Positions 44,461 to 53,577 are shown, counted from the stretch's first letter. The stretch is DNA of 64,000 nucleotides from Ruminococcus sp. (GCA_017519415.1 JAFWSI010000070.1:124001-188000); one strand, 5' to 3'. Numbers and translations: made by a program. Notes: generated by a model from the letters alone, not told the origin.

Positions 44461-45519
44461 ATGAGTTACAAACTGAATAAAAAGCTGGTAAATTTAGTGC
44501 CCTACGATCCCATAACAGGACACTATGATATAAGACTTGACGCAAACGAGAGCTGTTTCAATCTTTCTGACAGCTTAAAGGCAAAGATCGGAAAGAGCAT
44601 CTCGCAGATAGACTTCAACCGCTATCCCGACTGTCTTGCAAAGGCTCCCATAAAGGCTTTTGCTGAGCTTTACAACGTTCCCGAGGAGCTTGTCAGCGCA
44701 GGAAACGGCTCCGACGAGCTTATAAGCATAATCACCGGTTGCTTCTTTGAGGCGGGAGATACAATCGTCAACGTTTCAAACGACTTCTCCATGTATGAGT
44801 TTTACGCTCAGCTGTATGAGGTAAATGTGGAGACTTATCAGAAGGAAGCCGACCTGACAATAAACCCTGACAAGCTTATTGCTTTCTGCAAGGAAAAAGG
44901 TGCAAAAGGGCTTATCTTTTCAAATCCCTGCAATCCCACGTCTCTCGGACTTGACAAAGCTTCAGTAACAAGGATAATAGAGTCGCTTGACGATATGCTC
45001 ATAATCCTTGACGAGGCATATATGGATTTCTGGGATCAGCCCATGCTGCCTGATATAGAAAAATATGATAACGTCATTATTCTCAAGACCTGCTCAAAGG
45101 CTATAGGACTTGCGGCAGTTAGATTCGGCTTTGCAGTTGCAAGCAGGACTATCACCAATGCCATAAGAGCTGCTAAGTCACCGTACAATAACGACTCTGT
45201 CGCTCAGGCTATCGTTACGGAGATACTTTCGGAAAAGAAATATCTTAGGGAATGCCGTGACACCCTGATCGCAAATACCAAGAAGCTCTACAGCGAAATT
45301 ATGGAACTCAACGAAAGATACGGCTGCTTTGAAAAGGTATACGATACCTGTACGAATTTTGTATTTATAAAGACTGCTGAGGCTGAAAAAATATACCAGT
45401 TCATGCTTGATAATTCCATAGCCATAAGAAAATTCAAGGGCTTTATCCGTGTAACATCGGGAAACGCTGAGGAAAACAGCCGTTTTATGCAAGCCCTTGA
45501 AAAATACTTCAGTAAATAA
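44461..45519 (+). CDS. hisC: Histidinol-phosphate aminotransferase
   Basis: PLP-dependent transamination of imidazole acetol phosphate. The 352-residue protein has the fold type I features: I-R-L-D-A-N-E-S near the start, G-N-G-S-D-E-L-I, F-S-N-P-C-N-P-T, I-L-D-E-A-Y-M-D-F, and the PLP-lysine segment T-C-S-K-A-I-G-L-A-A-V-R-F-G. It follows hisD by 64 bases. Confidence 0.96.
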   Translation: MSYKLNKKLVNLVPYDPITGHYDIRLDANESCFNLSDSLKAKIGKSISQIDFNRYPDCLAKAPIKAFAELYNVPEELVSAGNGSDELISIITGCFFEAGDTIVNVSNDFSMYEFYAQLYEVNVETYQKEADLTINPDKLIAFCKEKGAKGLIFSNPCNPTSLGLDKASVTRIIESLDDMLIILDEAYMDFWDQPMLPDIEKYDNVIILKTCSKAIGLAAVRFGFAVASRTITNAIRAAKSPYNNDSVAQAIVTEILSEKKYLRECRDTLIANTKKLYSEIMELNERYGCFEKVYDTCTNFVFIKTAEAEKIYQFMLDNSIAIRKFKGFIRVTSGNAEENSRFMQALEKYFSK

Positions 45520-45532
45520 GGAGGAAGCGTTT

Positions 45533-46114
45533 ATGCGGACAGCTAAAATTGAACGTATTACAAAGGAAACACAGATCAGTGTTTCCGTTGCACTCGACGG
45601 CAAGGGAAAGGCAGCTATCGATACAGGCATAGGCTTTTTTGACCATATGCTCATAGCTCTTTCCGTACACAGCGGGATCAGCATGACCGTCAAGGTCAAG
45701 GGCGATCTGCACGTTGACTGTCACCACACCATTGAGGACACAGGTATCGCTCTCGGGCAGGCCCTGGGACAGGCTCTCGGCACAAAGTCGGGCATTGTCC
45801 GCTACGGAACGGCTTATATACCTATGGACGAGTCTCTTGCAATGGCAAGTTTAGACCTCAGCAACAGACCCTTCCTTGTATTCAACTGTGATTTCACAAA
45901 TCAGAGCTGCGGCGAGTACGATCTCTGCATGACTGAGGAGTTTTTCCGCGCATTTGCTTTCAATTCGGGTATGACGCTGCATATAAACCTGCTTTACGGC
46001 AGCAATGACCACCACAAGGCAGAGGTTGTCTACAAGGCGGTGGCTCACGCTCTGAAAACAGCGGTTACCGAAAATAAGGACGGTTCCACTCTCTCCACGA
46101 AGGGAGTTCTCTGA
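45533..46114 (+). CDS. hisB: Imidazoleglycerol-phosphate dehydratase
   Basis: The 193-residue protein has only the dehydratase domain: G-I-G-F-F-D-H-M-L, D-C-H-H-T-I-E-D-T-G-I-A-L-G-Q-A and the second metal-site N-D-H-H-K-A-E. It lacks the HAD-type histidinol-phosphatase domain found in enterobacterial HisB. Start at ATG 45533 after GGAGG; a longer in-frame ATG lies inside hisC. One base overlap with hisH. Confidence 0.97.
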   Translation: MRTAKIERITKETQISVSVALDGKGKAAIDTGIGFFDHMLIALSVHSGISMTVKVKGDLHVDCHHTIEDTGIALGQALGQALGTKSGIVRYGTAYIPMDESLAMASLDLSNRPFLVFNCDFTNQSCGEYDLCMTEEFFRAFAFNSGMTLHINLLYGSNDHHKAEVVYKAVAHALKTAVTENKDGSTLSTKGVL

Positions 46115-46716
46115 TGATCGCAATAATCGATTACGGCGCAGGAAATATATTCAGCGTCAAGAACGCTCTGGACTATCTCGGACTTGAAAGCAGGCTCGTC
46201 AGCGACAGGGAGTCGGTGAAGTCTGCCGATGCTGTTATACTTCCGGGTGTAGGGGCATTTCCTGCAGCGATGAAAAAACTCGAAGCAACAGGACTTGTTG
46301 ACACTATCAAGGAGGAAGCTGCAAGAAAGCCCTTCCTCGGTATCTGCCTTGGTATGCAGCTCATATTCGACAAGGGCTACGAGTTCGAGGAGTGCGACGG
46401 TCTGGGGCTTATCGGCGGCAGCGTCCGCAAAATGGAGGAGCCGGAGCTTATAATCCCTCACATGGGCTGGAACAAGCTTGAAAAGCTCAATGACTGTCCG
46501 CTGCTTGAAAATGTGGGCGATAACGAGTATGTTTACTTCGTTCACAGCTACAAGGCACACTGCGAGGATAAGGACATAGCCGCATACGTTGAGTACGGCG
46601 GAAGAGTGCCGGCGCTCGTATACGACGGAAAGTACGTCTACGGAGCACAGTTCCACCCCGAAAAGAGCGGCGAAACAGGTCTGAAGATACTTCGCAGCTT
46701 CGGAGGACTTATATGA
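46114..46716 (+). CDS. hisH: Imidazole glycerol phosphate synthase, glutaminase subunit
   Basis: HisH supplies ammonia to HisF. The 200-residue protein has the class I amidotransferase nucleophile in G-I-C-L-G-M-Q-L-I, and the His/Glu of the triad in G-A-Q-F-H-P-E-K-S-G. The start overlaps hisB by one base and its stop overlaps the next gene by four. Confidence 0.97.
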   Translation: MIAIIDYGAGNIFSVKNALDYLGLESRLVSDRESVKSADAVILPGVGAFPAAMKKLEATGLVDTIKEEAARKPFLGICLGMQLIFDKGYEFEECDGLGLIGGSVRKMEEPELIIPHMGWNKLEKLNDCPLLENVGDNEYVYFVHSYKAHCEDKDIAAYVEYGGRVPALVYDGKYVYGAQFHPEKSGETGLKILRSFGGLI

Positions 46717-47408
46717 CATACAGGAGCCTGCTTTCATGCACTTGTAATACAAGGGAGCTGGGCGGCATAAGAACGGCAGACGGAGGTCTTACAAATTGCG
46801 GCGTTTTCTGGCGCAGCGATGTGCCTGTGGCACCAACAGCCGAGGACATCGGGAAGCTCCGCGCTGCTCATATCACGACTATAATAGATATGCGCATGGA
46901 AGAGGAGCGTGACAGAAAGCCCTGCGGACTTGCTGATATTGAGGAATTTGAGTATCATCATTTCCCGATAACCGAGGGCAGCGGCGTTCCTGAAAGCCTT
47001 GAAGCAGTTCCTCTTTCATACATGACCATAGCGACGGCTGATAGTATGCCAAAGGTGATGAAAACCATTGCAGAAGCCTCTGAGGGTGTTCTTTTCCACT
47101 GTACGGCAGGAAAAGACAGAACGGGAGTCGTGTCAGCTATAATTCTTCTGCTCTGCGGCGCATCGCGTGATGATATCGTTGATAATTACGTCATCAGCCG
47201 TGAGTACAATCATAAGAATTTAGAGGCATTCCTCAGCGCACACCCCGAGGTCGACAGGAATATCGTTCTTGCCAATCCAAAGAGCATGAACCGCTTTATT
47301 GATCTTTTCACGGAGCGTTTCGGCACTGTGGAAGGCTATTTTGAAGCCATAGGGCTCTCCGCGGAGTATATTGATATTATCAGAAACAAGCTTATGGAAG
47401 GCAGATGA
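46713..47408 (+). CDS. CX5R tyrosine-phosphatase-like protein in the his operon, candidate histidinol-phosphatase
   Basis: The 231-residue protein has the phosphatase signature H-C-T-A-G-K-D-R-T-G (Cys130, Arg136) and an N-terminal N-T-R-E-L-G-G, characteristic of the Y_phosphatase3 (PF13350-like) family, which includes MptpB-type lipid/protein phosphatases. It is tightly coupled to hisH (four-base overlap), with the next gene one base after its stop. The operon has no HisN, HisJ or HAD-type phosphatase, so a role as the missing histidinol-phosphate phosphatase is an inference from position. A protein or sugar phosphatase that happens to be carried in the operon is the alternative. Confidence 0.88.
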   Translation: MTYRSLLSCTCNTRELGGIRTADGGLTNCGVFWRSDVPVAPTAEDIGKLRAAHITTIIDMRMEEERDRKPCGLADIEEFEYHHFPITEGSGVPESLEAVPLSYMTIATADSMPKVMKTIAEASEGVLFHCTAGKDRTGVVSAIILLLCGASRDDIVDNYVISREYNHKNLEAFLSAHPEVDRNIVLANPKSMNRFIDLFTERFGTVEGYFEAIGLSAEYIDIIRNKLMEGR

Positions 47409-47409
47409 T

Positions 47410-47865
47410 ATGGTGCAGTTTTCGGAGAGATTGAAAATGTTCTTTTCGGATCTCGGGAAGGGTAGGAAAATGGTTCTTTCCACATCGGAGAACGGCAGGG
47501 TATCGTCGCGCATGATGAGCGTCGTTCAGATAAACGGAGCATTTTACTTCCAGACGGACAGGGAACTGAGAAAGTATGGCCAGCTTATATCCAACAGCAA
47601 TGTGGCACTGTGTATAGATAATATCCAGATAGAGGGTCAGTGCGAGGAGCTGGGACATCCTCTGGATAATACTGATTTTACGGAATCGTTCCGCGAGTGC
47701 TTCCGCGGCTCCTTTGACGCATATACGTCATTGAAGAATGAACGTCTGTTTATAGTGAGACCGACGTTCATAGAGCGCTGGATATACAGTGACGGTATCC
47801 CGTATATCGAAACATTTGATATAACAGCAGAGAAATACAGCTACGAGAGATACACAGGTATATAG
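47410..47865 (+). CDS. Pyridoxamine-5'-phosphate-oxidase-like flavoprotein
   Basis: The start is ATG 47410, one base after the phosphatase stop. The 151-residue protein resembles the split-barrel PNPOx-like family: a short N-terminal helix, V-L-S-T-S-E-N-G-R-V-S-S-R-M-M-S-V, then F-Y-F-Q-T-D-R-E-L-R-K-Y and a V-A-L-C-I-D-N-I-Q-I-E-G strand. Such proteins bind FMN, F420 or haem, but which is not predictable. It is carried between the phosphatase and hisA, with no evident pathway link. Confidence 0.8.
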   Translation: MVQFSERLKMFFSDLGKGRKMVLSTSENGRVSSRMMSVVQINGAFYFQTDRELRKYGQLISNSNVALCIDNIQIEGQCEELGHPLDNTDFTESFRECFRGSFDAYTSLKNERLFIVRPTFIERWIYSDGIPYIETFDITAEKYSYERYTGI

Positions 47866-47887
47866 ACTTTATTAAAGGAGATTTTTT

Positions 47888-48622
47888 ATGATAATTTTCC
47901 CTGCAATAGATATTAAGGACGGAAACTGCGTCAGACTTTTCAAGGGAGACTTTTCCACTGTTGAAAAGGTAGCTTCCGACTATCTTGAGACCGCAAGGAG
48001 TTTTGAGAAAGCAGGAGCCGAGTGGATACACATGGTAGACCTTGACGGCGCCAAGGAAGGCAGACCGGTCAACACGAAGATATATACGGACGTCGCCGGA
48101 AAGACTAACCTAAAGGTAGAGCTGGGCGGCGGTATACGCAGCCTGAAAACTATCCGCGAATACCTTGAAATGGGTATCACGAGAGTTATACTCGGCTCCG
48201 TAGCACTGAAAGATCCCAAGCTTGTGTGTGACGCCGTTGAGAAGTTCGGCAGCGAGAAGATAGTTGTCGGGATAGACGCCATGAATGAAATGGTCGCTAC
48301 CGAGGGCTGGCTGGAGAGCTCTGACGTACACTATATCGATCTTGCAAACAAGATGATAGAGTCTGGCGTAAAGTACTTCATATTTACCGATATTTCCAAA
48401 GACGGAACTCTCTCGGGCGTTAACCGCGGTCAGCTGAAAAAGCTTGCAGACGCTACCGAAGACAGAGCCAGTATCGTTGCAAGCGGCGGAGTTCATACAA
48501 TGGACGACATAATCGCCTGCAAGGAAATGGGACTTTACGGAACTATCTGCGGAAAGTCAATATACAAGGGCACATTGGACCTTAAAGAAGCAATTAAATA
48601 TGCAAACAGGGAAGTGAAATAA
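47888..48622 (+). CDS. hisA: ProFAR isomerase
   Basis: The 244-residue (beta/alpha)8 protein has the catalytic Asp in [19 protein letters not shown] and the second Asp in [12 protein letters not shown]. It is HisA rather than HisF because of the A-I-D-I-K start and its neighbour. AAAGGAG lies before the ATG. Overlaps hisF by one base. Confidence 0.97.
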   Translation: MIIFPAIDIKDGNCVRLFKGDFSTVEKVASDYLETARSFEKAGAEWIHMVDLDGAKEGRPVNTKIYTDVAGKTNLKVELGGGIRSLKTIREYLEMGITRVILGSVALKDPKLVCDAVEKFGSEKIVVGIDAMNEMVATEGWLESSDVHYIDLANKMIESGVKYFIFTDISKDGTLSGVNRGQLKKLADATEDRASIVASGGVHTMDDIIACKEMGLYGTICGKSIYKGTLDLKEAIKYANREVK

Positions 48623-49377
48623 TGCTTGCAAAGAGAATAATCCCTTGCCTTGATGTAAGAAACGGCAAGGTCGTAAAGGGCGTAAATTTTGAGGGAGTAC
48701 GCGACGTAGGCGATCCTGTTGAATGTGCGGAGGAGTACAACAAACAGGGTGCCGACGAGATCGTATTCTACGATATAACAGCCTCATTCGAGGGCCGCGG
48801 AGTTTTTCTCGATGTAGTAAGAGATACAGCAAAAAAGGTTTTCGTACCGCTTACGGTCGGCGGCGGAATAAAGACTGTTGACGATATACGTGAGGCACTG
48901 AGAGCAGGAGCTGACAAGGTTTCCGTAAACTCACAGGCTGTGCAGAATCCACAGCTAATCAAGGACGGAGCCGATATTTTCGGAAGTCAGTGCATATGTG
49001 TCGGTATTGATGCAAAGAAGATAGCCGACAACAAGTGGACGGTATATATAAACGGCGGACGCAAGGATATGGGCATAGACCTTATCGACTGGGTACACAC
49101 CATTGAAAAACTGGGTGCAGGGGAGATATGCCTGAATTCAATAGACGCTGACGGTACAAAGGAAGGCTTTGATATTCCGATGCTCAAGGCAGTATGCGAC
49201 AACTGCTCCATACCTGTCATCGCCAGCGGCGGAGCAGGAAAGATAAATGACTTCTATGAGGTCTTTGAAAAAACTGGAGCAACTGCGGCTCTTGCGGCAT
49301 CTCTTTTCCACTTCAGGGAGCTAACCGTCGGTCAGGTCAAGGATTACTGCCGCGGTAAGGGCGTAATTGTTCGCTGA
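48622..49377 (+). CDS. hisF: Imidazole glycerol phosphate synthase, cyclase subunit
   Basis: The 251-residue (beta/alpha)8 protein opens [20 protein letters not shown] and has L-T-V-G-G-G-I-K and [13 protein letters not shown] with the second catalytic Asp. It pairs with HisH encoded upstream. The stop overlaps the ATPase gene start. Confidence 0.97.
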   Translation: MLAKRIIPCLDVRNGKVVKGVNFEGVRDVGDPVECAEEYNKQGADEIVFYDITASFEGRGVFLDVVRDTAKKVFVPLTVGGGIKTVDDIREALRAGADKVSVNSQAVQNPQLIKDGADIFGSQCICVGIDAKKIADNKWTVYINGGRKDMGIDLIDWVHTIEKLGAGEICLNSIDADGTKEGFDIPMLKAVCDNCSIPVIASGGAGKINDFYEVFEKTGATAALAASLFHFRELTVGQVKDYCRGKGVIVR

Positions 49378-50114
49378 TGGATTATATCAGGAGCGTAAAG
49401 CTTGAAAAGCTTACAGATGAGCTTGGATATGCAGCCGGTCTGTCGGCGGTGAAGAGTCTTGCGGAAATTGAGGAGCTTGAACTGTATAGTCCCGTGACTT
49501 ATTTTGCAGGCGAAAACGGTACAGGTAAATCCACGCTGCTTGAAGCGATAGCCGTGAAGTACGGCTTCAATGCCGAGGGAGGCTCTCTGAATTATTCCTT
49601 TTCCACAAAGGAGACCCATTCGGAGCTTCACAGTGTGATCAGGCTTATCCGCGGGATTGAACGACCAAAAACAGGCTTTTTTCTCCGTGCGGAGAGCTTC
49701 TACAATGCCGCTTCATATATTGAAGAAGCTGACGGAGGAAGCGGAAAGCTGCTCGCTGCCTACGGCGGTATCTCACTGCATGAGCAGTCTCACGGAGAGA
49801 GCTTCTTTTCGCTGGTAATGAACCGTTTTACAGGAAAGGGACTTTATATCCTTGACGAGCCCGAGGCGGCGCTCTCACCGTCGCGGCAGATGTCACTGCT
49901 GATACGGATAAAGGAGCTTGCTGAAGAGGGCAGCCAGTTCATAATCGCCACACATTCGCCCATAGTGCTTGCCTATCCCGATTCCGTGATATATGAACTG
50001 ACAGAAAATGGTATAGTCAGGACAGTATATGAGGATACGGAGACATACGGTGTAATGAAAGCATTTATGGACAGTCCGCAGCGAATGATTAAACATTTGT
50101 TTGAAAAGGAGTAA
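49377..50114 (+). CDS. AAA family ATPase embedded in the his operon
   Basis: The 245-residue protein has a Walker A ([12 protein letters not shown]) at about residues 43-53, a Walker B ([15 protein letters not shown]) near 156-170, and a T-H-S-P switch His near 194. The signature-like stretch H-G-E-S is short. This is the AAA_21/AAA_23 type of SMC-like predicted ATPase. It is wedged between hisF (one-base overlap) and hisI (two bases), so it is translated with them. No transport partner is seen and the function is not known. Confidence 0.88.
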   Translation: MDYIRSVKLEKLTDELGYAAGLSAVKSLAEIEELELYSPVTYFAGENGTGKSTLLEAIAVKYGFNAEGGSLNYSFSTKETHSELHSVIRLIRGIERPKTGFFLRAESFYNAASYIEEADGGSGKLLAAYGGISLHEQSHGESFFSLVMNRFTGKGLYILDEPEAALSPSRQMSLLIRIKELAEEGSQFIIATHSPIVLAYPDSVIYELTENGIVRTVYEDTETYGVMKAFMDSPQRMIKHLFEKE

Positions 50115-50116
50115 CT

Positions 50117-50470
50117 ATGATAAAGATTGACATGAACGACCTCGACAAATTCTTCGCAAAGGGAGAGCTTATCCCCGCGATATGCTACGAGGTCAATACG
50201 AAAACAGTTCTTATGCTTGCGTATATGAACAAGGAGAGCCTGAAAAAGACTTTGGAAACAGGCTATACATGGTTCTGGAGCCGTTCCCGTCAGGAGTACT
50301 GGAACAAAGGAGCCACATCGGGGCACTTACAGAAGGTAGTCTCGATATACGGAGACTGCGACAACGACACCCTGCTTGTGAATGTTGAGCAGACGGGAGT
50401 TGCCTGTCACACAGGCAGCTACAGCTGCTTTTTCAACGAAATATATAATACCGAGGAGAATGAAGAATGA
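50117..50470 (+). CDS. hisI: Phosphoribosyl-AMP cyclohydrolase
   Basis: HisI opens the adenine ring of PR-AMP. The 117-residue protein has the metal-site motifs [22 protein letters not shown] and G-D-C-D-N-D-T-L-L, in which Cys residues bind zinc, and the C-H-T-G-S-Y-S-C-F end. It is separate from HisE here, which follows with a four-base overlap. Confidence 0.96.
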   Translation: MIKIDMNDLDKFFAKGELIPAICYEVNTKTVLMLAYMNKESLKKTLETGYTWFWSRSRQEYWNKGATSGHLQKVVSIYGDCDNDTLLVNVEQTGVACHTGSYSCFFNEIYNTEENEE

Positions 50471-50805
50471 CAGTTTATCAGGAAATATTTGAAGTTATCA
50501 AGGAAAGAAAAAAGCAGTTCGAGAACGGAACTGCTGCTGAAAATTCTTATACCTGCTACCTTTTTGAAAAGGGCGTGGACAAGATATGCAAGAAGGTGGG
50601 CGAGGAAGCAACCGAGACTGTTATCGCTGCAAAGAACGGCGATAATGACGAGCTTATGAACGAGATCAACGATCTGCTTTACCATGTAATGGTGCTCTGC
50701 GCAAATCAGGGACTTGACTGGTCCGAGGTGGAGAGAGTTCTTGACGAGAGAAACGAAAAGATCGGAAATCTCAAGAAATTCCATGAGGTGGACAAGAATA
50801 CATGA
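50467..50805 (+). CDS. hisE: Phosphoribosyl-ATP diphosphatase
   Basis: HisE hydrolyses PR-ATP to PR-AMP. The 112-residue protein has the all-alpha NTP-PPase fold with [16 protein letters not shown] and [12 protein letters not shown], the metal-binding E-x-x-E and N-D motifs. It is the last gene of the operon and lies before a strong terminator. Confidence 0.96.
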   Translation: MTVYQEIFEVIKERKKQFENGTAAENSYTCYLFEKGVDKICKKVGEEATETVIAAKNGDNDELMNEINDLLYHVMVLCANQGLDWSEVERVLDERNEKIGNLKKFHEVDKNT

Positions 50806-50807
50806 TA

Positions 50808-50842
50808 AAAACGCCTGAGGATCTTTTTCCTCAGGCGTTTGC
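50808..50842. terminator. Bidirectional terminator after hisE
   Basis: AAACGCCTGAGG and CCTCAGGCGTTT form a 12-bp perfect stem, convergent with the minus-strand SGNH gene whose stop is at 50843. Confidence 0.85.
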
Positions 50843-51778
50843 TTATCCTCCGAGCTGCTTTCTGAAATCTTTGGTATCAAGAAAATCGAAAAGTGCTGTC
50901 AGAATGTCTGTATAGCATGGTATATAGAGGTGGATACCGTCGCCCGAGGTGTAGTCCTCGCGGAGCTCGCGGTTTTCATCGCAGACCACGGAATAAACGT
51001 CGAAATACACCACCTGGGGAGAATCTATCTCCTTTACCATTTTATCGAGAGCAGCATTGTATTCGCGGATAATATCGTTTCGGACTACCGTGCAGTATGA
51101 GCAGACGGGAGTTATAGCGGCCACAATGATATTGAGATCCGGGATTCGCTTCAGAAGCTCGTCGATTATCTCACGGTATCTTTTTACATAGGGCTCTGGG
51201 TAGTTCATGTTGACATCGTTCATACCCACAGAGATATACAGCAGCATCGGATGAACATAGTCTATGGCATCGACCATGCTCAGATCGCCGGTACCCATAT
51301 TGAAGGTGAAATTATCCAGATTCCACAGTGAGACCGCTTCGCCTGTTATGCTGTGAATATCAGGAATAAAGCCGTATACATTGAAGCCCAGCGCCAGGGA
51401 ATCTCCCGCTACTGCAAGACGTTCCTGATAGAAGGCGCTGTTTGCCGATGTTCCCACGCAAAGCTTTGGCGTACACACTTCAAAGCGCTGTACGGTAGTC
51501 GTCGTCGTTGAAGTTGTATATGTAGTAGTGGTAGTTGTGGCTGTGGTTGTCGTAACTGTTGTCGTTTCGGTCACGGCAGTTGTAAAGCTTTTCGAAGAGG
51601 CTCTGATCTCGTCCTGTACTATATCGGCTGTTATGCCGACTGCCTTTGCCGCAAAGCGTACTGACCCTTTTTCAAGATTATCCGGTGACGCTGTGAGCGA
51701 AAAAGAAAGCAGCAGCAAAACAGGCAGCATCAGATACAGAGCCGGCCTCCTGAAAAGGGAAAAAAGCCTGTTTAACAT
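50843..51778 (-). CDS. Secreted SGNH/GDSL-type hydrolase with Thr linker
   Basis: The 311-residue protein has a signal peptide or anchor (about 10-30), then a linker rich in Thr (about 65-98). The SGNH hydrolase domain carries block I A-V-A-G-D-S-L-A-L-G, block III S-V-G-M-N-D-V-N, and block V D-G-I-H-L-Y with the catalytic His. Such enzymes remove acetyl or acyl groups from polysaccharides, peptidoglycan or lipids. The Thr linker is the type seen in the dockerin peptidase at 5850, but no dockerin follows. It may act on plant cell wall or cell envelope polymers. Confidence 0.85.
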   Translation of the reverse strand: MLNRLFSLFRRPALYLMLPVLLLLSFSLTASPDNLEKGSVRFAAKAVGITADIVQDEIRASSKSFTTAVTETTTVTTTTATTTTTTYTTSTTTTTVQRFEVCTPKLCVGTSANSAFYQERLAVAGDSLALGFNVYGFIPDIHSITGEAVSLWNLDNFTFNMGTGDLSMVDAIDYVHPMLLYISVGMNDVNMNYPEPYVKRYREIIDELLKRIPDLNIIVAAITPVCSYCTVVRNDIIREYNAALDKMVKEIDSPQVVYFDVYSVVCDENRELREDYTSGDGIHLYIPCYTDILTALFDFLDTKDFRKQLGG

Positions 51779-51846
51779 AAAATAACACTTCCTGAGAGAA
51801 TGCGGAAAACGATCCGCAGAAAAAAGCCATTAATGACACAGGTTAT

Positions 51847-51875
51847 ATTTTACCACATTTTTACCGAAAAGTAAA
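51847..51875 (-). promoter_or_regulatory. Probable promoter of the SGNH hydrolase gene
   Basis: On the minus strand TTTACT (51875-51870), 17 bp, TAAAAT (51852-51847). Confidence 0.5.
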
Positions 51876-51913
51876 GTCCACACTTTTTGTGCATAAAATT
51901 CACACATATTTTC

Positions 51914-51942
51914 TTGACAACGTGATGTGATAAGGGTATAAT
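51914..51942 (+). promoter_or_regulatory. Full-consensus promoter
   Basis: TTGACA (51914-51919), 17 bp, TATAAT (51937-51942), 39 bases before the ATG at 51981. Confidence 0.9.
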
Positions 51943-51980
51943 AAAATGTGCAATATCAATAAATATCAGGAGTGGAAAAT

Positions 51981-52646
51981 ATGAACAATGTCAGAATAAG
52001 CGATCTTTACGATCTTTCGCATACAGCTGCAAGGGATTATCTCATGCAGTTCACATATCCCTGGGAAGCACTTAAGGGAATAAGCAGCTTTATAATCGAG
52101 CTCGGCACGTCCCTCAGTCCCGATGAGTATGATAACCCTTCCGAAAACGTATGGGTGCATAAGACTGCAACGGTATTTCCCACCGCATACCTGGGAGCTC
52201 CCTGTATCATTGGTGCGGGGACAGAGGTGCGTCATGGTGCCTTTATAAGAGGCAGCGCCCTTGTCGGTGAGAACTGCGTTGTGGGAAATTCAGTGGAGCT
52301 TAAGAACGTTATCCTTTTCGACAATGTGCAGACTCCTCATTATAACTACGTGGGGGACAGTATTCTCGGCTATAAGTCCCATATGGGAGCAGGATCCATA
52401 ACCTCCAACGTCAAGTCGGACAAGACCAATGTAGTTATAAAGTCGGAGGATGAACAGCTTGAAACAGGAATAAAAAAGATAGGTGCCATGCTGGGCGATC
52501 ATGTAGAGGTCGGCTGCAACAGTGTGCTAAATCCGGGAACCATAGTCGGGAGAAATTCCAATATATACCCGACCAGCTGCGTAAGGGGCGTAATACCCGA
52601 GAGCAGCATATACAAGACAGGCGGAGTTATTGTCAAAAAGTCCTGA
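51981..52646 (+). CDS. Left-handed beta-helix (LbH) acyltransferase-like protein
   Basis: The 221-residue protein starts at ATG 51981 (CAGGAG at 51967-51972; an upstream GTG at 51972 overlaps that site). It shows hexapeptide-type turns (I-G-A-G-T-E-V, G-E-N-C-V-V-G-N-S-V, G-D-H-V-E-V-G-C-N, P-G-T-I-V-G-R-N) typical of LbH proteins such as the acetyltransferase half of GlmU. It lacks the N-terminal uridylyltransferase domain, so it may be a stand-alone acyltransferase or a regulatory LbH protein. The substrate is not clear. Confidence 0.82.
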   Translation: MNNVRISDLYDLSHTAARDYLMQFTYPWEALKGISSFIIELGTSLSPDEYDNPSENVWVHKTATVFPTAYLGAPCIIGAGTEVRHGAFIRGSALVGENCVVGNSVELKNVILFDNVQTPHYNYVGDSILGYKSHMGAGSITSNVKSDKTNVVIKSEDEQLETGIKKIGAMLGDHVEVGCNSVLNPGTIVGRNSNIYPTSCVRGVIPESSIYKTGGVIVKKS

Positions 52647-52660
52647 GGAGGTAAGTAAAG

Positions 52661-53527
52661 ATGAAAAGAAAAGTTTTAGCTTCGCTGTTTGTTTCGGCAG
52701 CTTTTGCACTTACCGTAACAGCGGCGTGTACAGACAACAATACAGACGATTATCTTTCGGAATTGGCAACCACCGAAGCTACAACGGAAACAACTGTCAC
52801 AACAGAACCTACGACGCAGACTACCACAGAATCGAGGAAGTTTTTCCCGCAGCTTGAAAATACATATTCGGGTACTTATGAAGCAGAGCAGGGACTGACA
52901 GCCCTTGATCTATCCATATTCGACTGCAGCAAAAAGGGAAAGGTACAGGCTCTTTTCTCCTTCCATGAGGATCCGTCGAACAAGGGCGTTCCCACGGGAA
53001 GTTATCTTATGGAGGGCACTGTTGAAGAATATGACGGAAAAAACATTGTCACAGTTGATTTCAGGGGCGCTGACTGGAAGAAAAAGCCCGACACATACCA
53101 TATAATCGAATTTACTGCGGAAATAGATATTGAAGCGGGAACGGTCAGGTCAAAGGATTATAATATGAAGCTCAAAAAATCAGCGGGCTCAGACCTTAGC
53201 TTCCTCCTGAACGAGTATACGGGAATATACAGACCGGATACCGGTGATAACCGCGTTGATCTTACTGTTGAGAGGTGCGGCGACCACGGCGATCTGTATG
53301 CTTTGTTTGAATATGAACCTGAAATGGGAAAGAAAGCAAGCTTTGAGACCATGGGACAGGTGACAAATATCGCTCCCGACGGACGTGTTACCGTAATCTT
53401 CAAGGGAGTTGAGTGGGTAAAGGAATCCGAGAGCAAGGTTTTTGTGGATTTTGAAGGAGTATTTTCAGCAGACGGTAAAAGCTTTACAGAGGACGGCGGA
53501 CATAATATCCTTCTTACTGTGAAATAA
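52661..53527 (+). CDS. Secreted protein with Thr-rich linker and two similar domains
   Basis: I do not recognise a family. The 288-residue product has a signal peptide ending A-L-T-V-T-A-A-C-T. The Cys suggests a lipoprotein, but the residue at -3 is Thr, so the lipobox is imperfect. A Thr/Glu-rich linker (about 35-60) follows. Two domains of about 105 residues come next that look like a tandem duplication: each begins (E/N)-x-Y-(S/T)-G-(T/I)-Y and includes V-(T/D)-V-(D/I)-F-(R/K)-G-(A/V)-(D/E)-W. It lies 14 bases after the LbH gene on the same transcript. It is probably surface-bound. Confidence 0.72.
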   Translation: MKRKVLASLFVSAAFALTVTAACTDNNTDDYLSELATTEATTETTVTTEPTTQTTTESRKFFPQLENTYSGTYEAEQGLTALDLSIFDCSKKGKVQALFSFHEDPSNKGVPTGSYLMEGTVEEYDGKNIVTVDFRGADWKKKPDTYHIIEFTAEIDIEAGTVRSKDYNMKLKKSAGSDLSFLLNEYTGIYRPDTGDNRVDLTVERCGDHGDLYALFEYEPEMGKKASFETMGQVTNIAPDGRVTVIFKGVEWVKESESKVFVDFEGVFSADGKSFTEDGGHNILLTVK

Positions 53528-53531
53528 CGAT

Positions 53532-53559
53532 AAAGCTGCCTTAAAGGCAGCTTTTTATA
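53532..53559 (+). terminator. Intrinsic terminator
   Basis: AAAGCTGCCT-TAA-AGGCAGCTTT followed by TTATATTTTTT. Confidence 0.85.
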
Positions 53560-53577
53560 TTTTTTCTCAGTGAAAAC

